This document shows positions 13,201 to 24,600 of a stretch of DNA of 64,000 bases, one piece after another. Both the position numbers and the translations under genes were made by a program. The stretch covers positions 19,003,911 to 19,067,910 of the forward strand of contig CM037843.1 of assembly GCA_021234535.1 (NCBI GenBank). Direction: 5' to 3'. The notes beneath the pieces are model-generated. The model saw only the letters and a list, made by a program, of their open reading frames with translations, was not told where the DNA came from and searched no databases. The first letter of the stretch is position 1. Each line of letters begins with the position of its first letter. This DNA comes from Stichopus chloronotus. Its lineage: Eukaryota; Echinodermata; Holothuroidea; Aspidochirotida; Stichopodidae.

Positions 13201-15638
13201 ATTAAATTAATGTTCATGCAAAATTTGAGCTTGCAAACAACAAGGATCAGAAAAAGCAGGACATGCTGCATATCTGTTTTACAATCTCTTGCTGAGTCAT
13301 GTACTGTGCATTTCCTATGGGCATGCTCTGCAGGACCTCATTCTGCCGTGTGTTCGGAAAGCAATTGCCTGTGTTTCTCATTGTTTTAGGATGAGAATTT
13401 TTAAAGTTGGTCATGAAACGGTTATCTGTAATTCCCTTTGGTCGGTAATGAATTTGACCGTTGAATTGTCGTCCCTATGTGTGATCCCTTTATTGCTAGC
13501 TACTTTCATGTTTCACAGTGACTGAACCCAAAAGATGGATCTGTTCCTTTGTGATTAGTGAAAGTGGAGGTAGAGTTATTCTTTTGATCTCTAGTTGTCA
13601 TCTAGACCAGCTAGTGAGAGGTCATAGGCTTGTGTAAATAGACAAAAAAAAAGTTTCATTACTGAAAAGCACTAAAATTTGACAGCAAGTTTTCCAACAT
13701 AGGAAAAAATGCTGTCCAAATATGAATGTAATCATTAATTCCCTTTGGTCGGTAATGAATTTGACCGTTGAATTGTCGTCCCTATGTGTGATCCCTTTAT
13801 TGCTAGCTACTTTCATGTTTCACAGTGACTGAACCCAAAAGATGGATCTGTTCCTTTGTGATTAGTGAAAGTGGAGGTAGAGTTATTCTTTTGATCTCTA
13901 GTTGTCATCTAGACCAGCTAGTGAGAGGTCATAGGCTTGTGTAAATAGACAAAAAAAAGTTTCATTACTGAAAAGCACTAAAATTTGACAGCAAGTTTTC
14001 CAACATAGGAAAAAATGCTGTCCAAATATGAATGTAATCATTAAAGCTGTATACCCTATGTGTAAACACTTCTGAAAAAAAAAAAACTATTTATTTCATG
14101 TAAAATTGATCTCTTCCTTTGATAGAGTAAGAAATGTGTCATCTTTGCTTCTGTTATGAGTAGTTTATGGTCCAGATACGAATTTTGATGGTAATGTTCT
14201 GTTTTTGTAAGAAAATCACCCAAAAGTATTTCCACAAAGACAGAAGGAAGAGCATGATGATACATGACTGAGTGATTCCACAATAGCAGTTCAGGGATAC
14301 CAAGATCCTTCTATCTTTCTATGTACATTACATTTCATTTCTTCTCTGTCAGAACAGACTTGGTCAGTTATTTTAATGTCTAAATTTTGATGTCTAATGT
14401 CTATACATGTCTATTGTCAGTGGATCTCAACAGTGCAAATGGATTGATTTATTTTACAAATTTTGAAGGGTGAAGGCATCGATTTTTAAAATCTACTATA
14501 TGCTGTCACTGCTACTGTTGGAGAGTGCTGTATGTGAAAGGTGTCAATTATAACATGAAGTGGCACTTGAGGCTGCTGGTTCATGTGCAAGTCTTTGCAA
14601 CATGATGTACCAAAAATTTACTGTAACTTTGTAAGGTAAGGTAACATTGTAAGGTACCTAGATTACCCGACAATAAATGTTAGCTGGTCTGGATTCAGCG
14701 GAGGTTTGTAGATCTGCTAACTGTTGTGATGCTAATAATCACATTTAATGACATTCCTTTATTTAAAGTAGTCCTTTATATGTCTACTCTGAAATAAAAT
14801 GGAAAACTTCAGACTTATTGAAAACTCACAATTGTTTAAAGTGTCAGTCAAGTTAACTTAGTATCTTTGCATATTAAACTTATTGGAAATACAAACATTA
14901 ATCATGACCCTGACCCCTGCATTTTTTTTTTTTTACAGATTCTGGTTGGGAACAAGTCTGACCTGGAGAGTGATCGTCAAGTACCTGCTGAAGATGCCAA
15001 GAGGGAGGCTGATAGCAGAAATCTGGCTTTCATGGAAACCTCTGCAAAGACTGGTGACAACATTAAAGCTGCATTTGAAGAACTGATCCGAAGAACGGAT
15101 CGTGCTGGTATCGAGTACAGGGTAGGTTTCATCCTAAGTTGTCTGTTGCATGAACTTTGTGAAATTGAAATTTGTGCAGAAGATTTTACTTCTTGAATTT
15201 GGTACTTCTAGAAGTAAAATCTCAAAGTAGATACTTCTAGAAGTAGGTGTGTTCTTGATGTGTGTGTGAATCTTGTACCTATTGTTCATCCTTGAAGTGT
15301 GGCATGACTTTTGTGTCAGAGTTGGCTTGAGACGTGAAGTATCATGCTGATGTTTGGGGCTTGTCACTCACCTTGGATCTGCCATAAATAACATTATTGT
15401 TTCCATCTTCTCCCTGTGCAGATTGCGGTCTTGGGCTCAGGGGGAGTCGGAAAATCATCTGTTGTGATTCGTCTTACCCAAGATATGTTTATGACTGACT
15501 ACGATCCTACCATCGAAGATAGCTTTCGATTTGGGATGACAGTGAAGGACATTCCTAAAGAAAAACTTTGTCCCCCTGCCCCTCCTCCTCCTCCTGCAAA
15601 TCAAAAGCCTCTGAAGTCCAGAGGGTTCTTTGGTAATG
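10224..15638 (+). CDS. Gene A, exons 1-5: permuted Ras GTPase module
   Basis: Exon 1 gives 39 residues beginning MEFGSKYV, rich in acidic residues. Exon 2 opens at Ras strand beta-3 and carries DILDTAGQEEF (switch II, catalytic Gln at 53). Exon 3 carries the VIVYAIND strand and helix. Exon 4 carries VGNKSDLE and METSAK and ends with the last Ras helix. Exon 5 opens directly at Ras strand beta-1 and carries GSGGVGKSS and YDPTIEDSF, then a proline run (214-221). In ordinary Ras the exon 5 sequence would come first, so the order here is G3-G4-G5-G1-G2. All five G motifs are intact, so nucleotide binding and hydrolysis are expected. Introns 1 to 4 are all phase 0. Confidence 0.93.
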
Positions 15639-18600
15639 GTAAGTAAAGAAAAAGGCTAGTTCCTCAGATTGGCAGGTGCGTTGATCAGATGGAAACATAT
15701 TTTAGGCTTGCATTCAGAAAATGACATTGTTCTATTTTCCTCAATATTGGTACACAAGATTAAAACATGTTTTGAAGGTGAATTTCAGTAGGAAACTAAA
15801 GAAACTGTTGATTTGTATCTTGCAATGAAATAGCTTCTTGTAAGCAAATGCATTCATCAGATTATTATGCACCTCCATGTAAAAAGGAAGAACCCTAAGA
15901 TTATGAAAAGATGTTTGTTTTCAAATGTAAATAGTCCAAGGGTTACACAACCTACACTTTTTATCTTTGTAAAAGTCGATGTGCACACATTTACAAAGTT
16001 TGAAAGCAAAGTGGCTCATTTCAGTTAAGTCTATGTTTACTGTATGTGACTTAGCACTTTCCAAGTGTTTCTCCGTGTTTTGGCATGATTTATTATAAAG
16101 AGAATACTGTATAAGTTTGGTGTATGTTAAAGATATGGTATCATGATGTGAGATATGCTTTCTGGAAAGTCAAACATCACTTTTATGACTTGCACAACTT
16201 CAATTTTTCAAACTTATTAAGAAAATTGGATTTAAGGCATAATTTGTGGGAAACGTAGTTTTTAGCAGTTGAGGCCAACTTGTCACTTTTTTTCGGACTT
16301 CTAGAAAGTGACGTCAGGAGTGGACGGCCAGAAACCAGCTGTTGCATGTTGCACTTTGTGCTGCAGAGAACAGCACACAGTAATATGCTACATCGCCTAC
16401 ATAGGCAATTCGTACGTGTACAGTACTACAGCCTAGCCACTACTAGTGACGTTAGTTGTGTACTCAGGTCATGCCAAAGCATGTATTTTATAGTCTACTT
16501 CATCCGAATACACACAGTCTTTCATGAATATGACATTAGCTTGGTGTCGTTTATCACTGTAGCAAAATGACCATGAGGGGAATTATGTTGGAATTCTCGA
16601 GGACAAAACAAACTTTTTTGATAACCGGAAAAGTTTGTCTTGTGTTGGCAAGTATTTCAAACACGGTCGTCTGTTCTGAGTCAGACCATCATTCGAAAAG
16701 TGGCTCATGATGTGTATCATTAGCAAAACTTTTCAGATTTAGCCGATGATAAGTCATTAACAACAGCCATGAACTTATGGGGTTGTGGAACATGGAATTG
16801 CAACAAAATTGTGTATTATTGAAACAAAATTTTAGGGAGATATATACATGTTAACTGTGAATACAAATACAGTGGGCCTACACTGAACATGCGGTCAATG
16901 GAAACAATGTATCGGTTGCACTCAGTAAGAATGAAAACAGATTCGAAAAGGTGGTAGCTCACCATGAAAGATTTCCTGCATTAGTTAAAGCATTTACTTA
17001 CAATAGGCTAGAGGATTTGTGGTCTTACTATTGTGCCTTGTAAATAGTGTCTAATTTAAGATTCTGAAGTTGATAAATGTAGTACACAACAGCGGGAGCG
17101 ACAACAGCAAGATGCCCATTAATCAGCCTTTCCGGTTTATGTACACCGCTGTTTCGTACATAATGATAAGGTAACATTGCACCTACTTGGGCGGTAACTC
17201 CTCCTCATAGACAGTATCACTCCCTCCTTTGGTATCATCTCACATTTAAGCATAAAGTTTCCTCTCCTGGTTGTCACTATATCCTTTTTAGATCGATCTT
17301 TTACTGCTAACTTGTTAAATTGTAACATTAGACTGCGTGACAAATATTATATGTGACAACAACAACATTCGTATGCATATGCACAGGACACATACACAGT
17401 ATGTCCGTGCTTTGCTCGTGAAGATCCATTCCTGACATCACAAAGTACTTTGGAAAAGTGAGCGCTGTAGAATGCAACATCAGGACAGTCTGGAACATCT
17501 CGGTTATTTACAGAAATCTTTTAGTTTTCTTTAGTTTTTTTTTAACAGTTTCAACTGAGGGAGGGTGTATACGTCTGAGATATAGAATATCGTTTCTTAC
17601 AGAGTATCACTGGCACTGCAAAGTGGATCGCAATACCTCATTTTTAATGCCAGATAAGTCTTCTGTGTGACTGATAGTTCAAAAACAACAACGTTTCATG
17701 AAAGTTGTCTTTCTTTTTCTTAGTTTTTTTAAATTCATTGAACATAGGAGAGTGTTGCAATCAATTCTGAATGTTGTTTGCTAGCCAGCACAATTGCCAA
17801 GAGGAAGGAATGGGGTCATTGAAGTATTTGCTGTTTGATGCAACCAGCTTCTTTCAAATTTTGTAAAAAAAAAATGTCTGGTCAACTTCCTCAGTTGACA
17901 GCAATCAATAAAATACAATATCACTTTAATTAAAGTATCTGACACTGTAGTGTGTTTAACTCGCAGAATACATCATTCCTAATCATGTAGTGAGATGAAT
18001 TGGATTGTTGGTGATGTTGTTTTGATCTTGCTCATCTACCTTGTTGGTTAAATTTTACCCTTGCTCCTCTGACAGTATTTTGGCGTGGTAAACCCATGTC
18101 CAAAACCCTCGGTGCACCTCCTTCAAAACTAAAGGTACCTGGCAAGTTGCACAAGACAAGAAAGGCTGATGGAAATGTGATCCTTGTGTCTTTGGGGACT
18201 TTGGAAAATGACCCCAAGATAATGACAGGCGATGCTGTCTCCTGTAGCAAGTGCTCAGCTGTTTTGTCTCACATATCCACCGTGACTCCATCGTCCTCTG
18301 GTGATTCTGACAAGCTAGTCTGGAAGTGGTGAGTAATCATGACTTTGTGTCACAGAGATCATCTGCACTGAGACCACCCATGCTTGTTATTTCTGCGATG
18401 TCAGCCACTTCAGTTTGCAAACTGCACTCTACATCTAAGTTGTGGATGATCTACCTTCCTCTCATCATCCACAAGGTCAACTGCTCATGTGACTCTAGTG
18501 ATATGTATTTACTTCTCTCCTCACTTACCTATCTCAACACAACATCTGCACTATGACCAGGGGTAGTTTGGTTGTCCATATACACTGCAGTTGTAGGCAC

Positions 18601-21600
18601 AGTATGGGTCCCTTTTGTTGTCTACAGTGTGTACTGGTGTTTATTTTGTTTGAAAAATCATTTTTATCATGCCTAGACTTGTTCTTCTGCTGGTCAAACA
18701 ACATTCAATCTTTCCAAAGTCTCAAATTGTAATTTCTAAGTTATATTTCCAATTTCCGTTTCACCTGAAATGAATCTATTCCATTGTGCTGATCTATCCA
18801 TCAATTAATCCATCTATCTCTCAAACATTGGGTGAATTTATGTCAGGAGAAAATTGAGGTCAAAGGTCATTTACTGGTCACTTTTGACCATTTAATGAAG
18901 AATAAACTACATGTCTTAACCTTCATGTGTGTGAGTGAATATGAAAGTTACTCAAAAACGTCATTACAGGATGGCACATATGGGGTGTTCAGAAATATTA
19001 AGTATTTAAAGCGGTCTTCCAGGAGGGCATGTATGTTGTGACCGTCCTTCAGCAATGGACATTGTTTCTAGGAATGGACAGGACACAATAATCTCAAATG
19101 CAGGATACTCTCTACCTCACAATAATTGTGAAAAAAGGACGGTAAGATTGAATTGGTGGCTGAATGACATGTTTGATATAACTGGAGACAATGGATGGAT
19201 GAATCTGTGGCTGTAGAGTAGTGGGATGTCAGTTGTTGTTCATCATATTTGTGGCTGATCTCTACAAGACACACACGATCATAAACATCACATGGTAAGG
19301 TGGTGGGGGTGGTTACCTATAAATTGATCAAGTCATATTGAAGGAAAGGCTCAAATGTCTGTCAAAACTTCTGTACGTATTATCTGTCACCCCTTTCCCT
19401 TACAGTCCTTGGGCTGCAGAAGTGGTCACAGTTGTCAGTGAGCATAAACTCAGACTCATTATTCCTGAAAATTTCACTAACAGCGTGGAGAACTGTGTCA
19501 TTGTTGCTTGTATTTTGATTTTTTTTTTGTTCTCAACTGATTACTTGTTATTCATGATGTCATGCATTGCTTGATTGTATTTGTTTCTTCAATTACCCAG
19601 CGATTTTTGTGACACTGCTAACGAGGTGGACATGTCCGCTGAAGAGGTCAGTACTATATGCAAATTCTTTACAAGTGCAAGGTGCATAGTCCATTCATTG
19701 TACCATATGTCTATGTGGGGTATATCATGTACTGTGATATGATACAGTCCAATCAAAATAAAGTGCTTAGATTTTCCTGCAATTTTTTTCTTTTTTTTTC
19801 AATTCAGTTAAATTCAATTTATTTCTCATATGTACAACAGTCATCAACAGAGGTATCATTTAACAAATGCTAAAAAACAAAGTACATATGATGGACACTA
19901 TATAAATGGACACTTTTAAATTAAAAATGTATCCTGTATATATTCTCGCTCTTTCAGATTCTTCAGAACAGTTTTTTATATTTTCACAATCAGAAACTCA
20001 ATGCATTTCTGTAGTTTTATTTTTCTTTTTTTATTCATACCTTTATCATTTCCATCTCTCAGATACCAAAAGAATCTCAGGTCGACTTTCTGGTGGATGC
20101 CTCATCTGAGAAAGGGACAGAAGTCTCTCTGGAAACAGATAAACCTGAATCAAAGGCAGGAGTGGTCATCTATTGCATAGATGTCAGCTCATCTATGGGG
20201 GCTACGACTGCCCTGCCCCAACTTCAAGGTACAGATACTGCTATAGCCTGCAAACAAGAAAACTTTATTCCTTCTAGTCAAGTATACACTATACAAGTGT
20301 TGAAGATTCTGACTCAACTGCTTGGCTCTGAGGGGTTTGCAAGAGTAATATTTGTTTATTCTTAGACTGATTCAAAATTGTTACTAGTATGCAGTGCATG
20401 TTTTCTACTCTTGGAGATGTTGCTCTGATGTCTCTATTCCATGAAGTTCTTTTGTTCTTCTAAGTTTTGACCTCTTGTGGGGATACTTGTATTTGAGTAG
20501 ATATCTGTGGAGTGATTCAATGATTATGGTTCGGTTTGATAACCCACAAAGATTCTACGACAACATATATGTGAAATCATGCATATGGTGGCAGTTTTAA
20601 TAGCTTTACAGAGACATGAATTGCAAACTTTTTGGGAAAGGTGTATTTAATTTACCAGGGAATCCAGACAATATAATATGACATAATCATAATATCTAAA
20701 ACTGAGGTAAGCTCTCTTCTTCCTTGGTCTGTATCTATACCACACGTAATGCCATTCAATGGCACCTTAAACCATCTGCTGCTATGCACTGAGCATGTCT
20801 AAATAACATTATCGGCCTGTTTTCAAGCTGTCTTCCATCGTATTAATGTAAGATAGTTACATTTTGAAAGAGACCCGCAAAATAATCTGTGTCTGCAGTC
20901 CTGAAGATGAGCCAAAAGTATGCATTCTTTAAGAGATTCAGACTAGACTGTAACAGCAATTAGGAAAGGCAGGCAAAATAAATTTAAATCTTCAAGTTCG
21001 CTCCTGGCTAATTGTGTGAAGGAAAATTCTTATATTCATGGTGTGAATTTGTTGATACGAATTTTTCCCGTCAAACCAGGTTTTGATTTTTTACATGTTT
21101 ATGGCTCATTTGGAGAAAGTACCTCAAAGAAAAGTGTCAAAAGCCCCTCCCATAATGACCTTTTATTCTCTTATTTAGTTGATGAAGTTTGTCGTATTCA
21201 AGCGATGGTGTGTAAATTGAGGTAGGAAATACTGAGATGTACATGGATGAGCAGTTAATGTTTCCTTCATTTCTGTGAATGTTGGCAGTGTGTTTCTCTT
21301 CCTTTGGAGTATTCCTGTAATTAACTGGTGTGTTTGTCATTTTTTCTTTCCTTCCTTAGCGGAATGGTTCGCCCTCCGCACGGGAGCTGCAACTTCAGTT
21401 TCAAGACTGGACTGCATCAAACAGGCTGTTGAACGGTATTGTTAGATCAAATCTCAAATACGTAAAAGGTTGTGTGACATGAAAATGACAGTATGAGTTA
21501 TTGGCTGTATTAACCTTTTTAAAATGTTGAAAGTAGCCACAAACTTCATCAAAATCCATTAAATAGTCACAATTTTACAGGCTAATTCCTGTTTTTTTAC

Positions 21601-24600
21601 CTGTAGCATAAGTAAACATTGGCTAAGTATGCAAATTTGTGATGTCATGAGAAGGACTCACATGATATGTCATATGTTACCCCTTGTTTACGTAACCCTC
21701 ATTTCAAGGACAATGGAGAATTTTGTATACCTTAAGGGTTTTGTTGTGGGAGGATGAATTTTCTCCTTTGCAAGTATTGGTATCACGTCACACCAATATA
21801 GAACCCAGTAATTTCAGAAATCAAGAGATGACATATGTAGGCCTAACAAACAAATTACGGACATTATGCAACACTCCATGTCATCATATCTGCATTTTCA
21901 GCAAACTTTTAAAAGCTGTATCTCAAAAACAGTAATGGCTAGAAAGGTAATTCCAATGGATGTTCATTCAGGGTTTCACTCTGCAACTTTTGAGTAAAGC
22001 CAGATCTTTTCTAGATGCATGTCACATGACCTTTAAAGGAAAAAATTACATACTAGTCAGTGCAGATCTCTTTAAATGAGCCATGAACGAATGTCATGGA
22101 AATTTGAACACAACAGTGTACATTTTAATAGAAATACAATCTGAACACATATGTGACACATCTTAAATGTGAATTTTTCATTAAGATTGTCATCCACAGA
22201 TGGTAATTTGATTTTGAAGTTGCCTTTTTTTTTGTTGACTAGAAGCACCTGGCAAATCATTGTTTTTGTGCTGTGTGATTTGTTTGAAGGAATTTCACAG
22301 CAAAATAGTTCAATCACAGTTACTTTGCTGTTTTTAGTTGCATTGTACAAATAAGTCTTCTTTAAGGACCATTAACTTGTGAAAGAATGGATGAAAGAGG
22401 ATAATGGTTTGTGGCGTGTTACAGTGGCAATAAATTGAAGAAGTAAAGCTCTTGTCTCTGATTATACATCGTACTTGCCATGAATGAACTGAAGCCCCAT
22501 TGAGGATTCTGCACCATCATTGTTCCTTCCAGCTTTTCACACATTTTACGAATCATCCTTCCTCTCCCATCAGGCAAATCGATTTTCACGAGATTGAATC
22601 ACCGGAGAAGAAGGCAGGACTGGTATCGTTTGGATCGCTTATCAATTTCATGTGCGATAAACGCACGAATGTTGAATACAAGTATGCTGCCCAAAACTTG
22701 GATGAGTTGCTAAGCCTTGGACAAAGGCTAGCTCAGACTGAAACCATCAAGCCACTGAATGAAAATGCTGAGTAAGTTGACTCAAGCTATTGAGAAGGCA
22801 CCTGTATAGTTTTTTTTTTATCTTAAATGCTAAATTTTATATTTACTAACAGGAAGAAAAAACAATGCCCTTCCTAAAAGTAGTGACTCCTTTTTCAAAT
22901 TAAAATTTTCTATCAAAGAAGAAAAGAGTATATTGAGTAGGGATTGTGTTAAAACTAAATGTTGCATTTCTTATGATAAATTAAAAGAAACCTTTTGTGA
23001 TATATTGTTTGAAGATGATAAGTAGCATGTCTTTTTTTCATTATATTTTTGTGTTGTAATACAATAAAAAATTTCCTTGTTTGTTTTTTTTTTCCTTTTT
23101 TTTTTTTGGTTTACAGCTGTCTTTCAAAAATTGTTCAAATTTTTCGAAACTTATTGATGATGAATGAGATGGAACAAAAACACTGTTGACTCAAATATTT
23201 GGTGGAAAAATGAATGGGTTCTTTATTTGAGAGTGGAAATGCAGTTGCAATTGTAGAAAAGAAAGCAAAACATCAGTTCAGATATCATTTATGTTGGTGA
23301 TTTTGAGGTCTGAAGTATCAACTAATAATTCTTAGATTGCTGCTAGCAATATTTTTAATTCCATAAGTCAATTTTTGTTTAATTGACCTGAAACAATGAT
23401 TAATGTTTGTTGTTGTACTTGTTTAAATGTGTTTTAGATCGTGATTTTTGTCACAATTGTGATGATTTCATTTCCAGAACATTGAAAGGACAGGTTTCTA
23501 ACCTGCGTCTTGCCGGTTGCACTGCCCTAGGGCCTGCTCTTTCCTTGTCTGTTGGATTCCTCAGCAAAACTCCAGGATCAGAGATTGTCCTGTGCACAGA
23601 TGGACAACCCAACGAAGGAATCGGAAGCTTGCCAAAGGACCCTGGATTCTACGATAAGGTCAGGATTTGCCATCAAGGCGAAACTACTCAAAAGTGCAAC
23701 GGTTGTAGTAGCAACTTAATGTTTAATGGCTGGCCAATTTCTAGATTGAAATAAATTTTCACCTGAGGCAACTTTTATTTTTCTCTTTTTTTTTTCTTGT
23801 GTTTGGTTTAACTGAATAATCACATTATGATACAGTAGATTGGCAATAAGACTTAGGTATTGTGTCATTTCTAGTCTGAGATTTTATTCATAGTGCATTG
23901 AGGCTGACATCACTAAAGCTATATTATTTCTAGACTGAGATGGTAATCACAGTCTGTCATTGAGGCTGACCTCATTACAGCTAAGATAAAACATCCATAA
24001 TTACACGACTGGTAGAAGCATTTTGCTAGGGTTACTTTGGTATGTTTGCTAACAAGTTCTGATTGGCACCTAACATGAAGTTGCCTGGAGTCCACTCTAA
24101 ATCTTCATGACAATTAATTTTTTTAAGTGATTTCTCTTGCCAGATAGGAGAGATTGCCAAGAATCAACAGACCACGATATCTGTCATAGGGATACAAACC
24201 GGCCAGGAGTACGAATTAGAGACGGTCAGCAAAGCAGCAGCCGTCACCGGCGGTACCATCAACCTACTCAGTCCTCATGAACTCAGCCACAAGATGCGGG
24301 AACTCCAGCAGGATGTTATTGTTGCCACTAACGTGGAAGTCACAGCCATGCTGCATCCTTACCTCTGCTTTGTGAGCACAAAGGTAAATACATGTACCAA
24401 TGCATTTCCTTTCTACAGTGTAGATGTCAATCTATCTGCTTTTATGTCGGCAAGTTGCTTCTCCCCCCACCCCCACACACTCTCCTCGTGTACCATCAAT
24501 GTGTAGATGCTCTTTATGCATGTTGACTTCTCCATCTTTGTCTAGGATTTTTAAATGTTGCACATACCTCTTGAATCACCTGCCTGGTTTTGGTAACGAC

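Noticed and set aside
15422..15638. Exon 5 as the start of a separate ordinary Ras gene
   Set aside because: It lacks its own start codon at beta-1, joins exon 4 in phase 0, and no G3-G5 exons follow. The same layout recurs in gene B.
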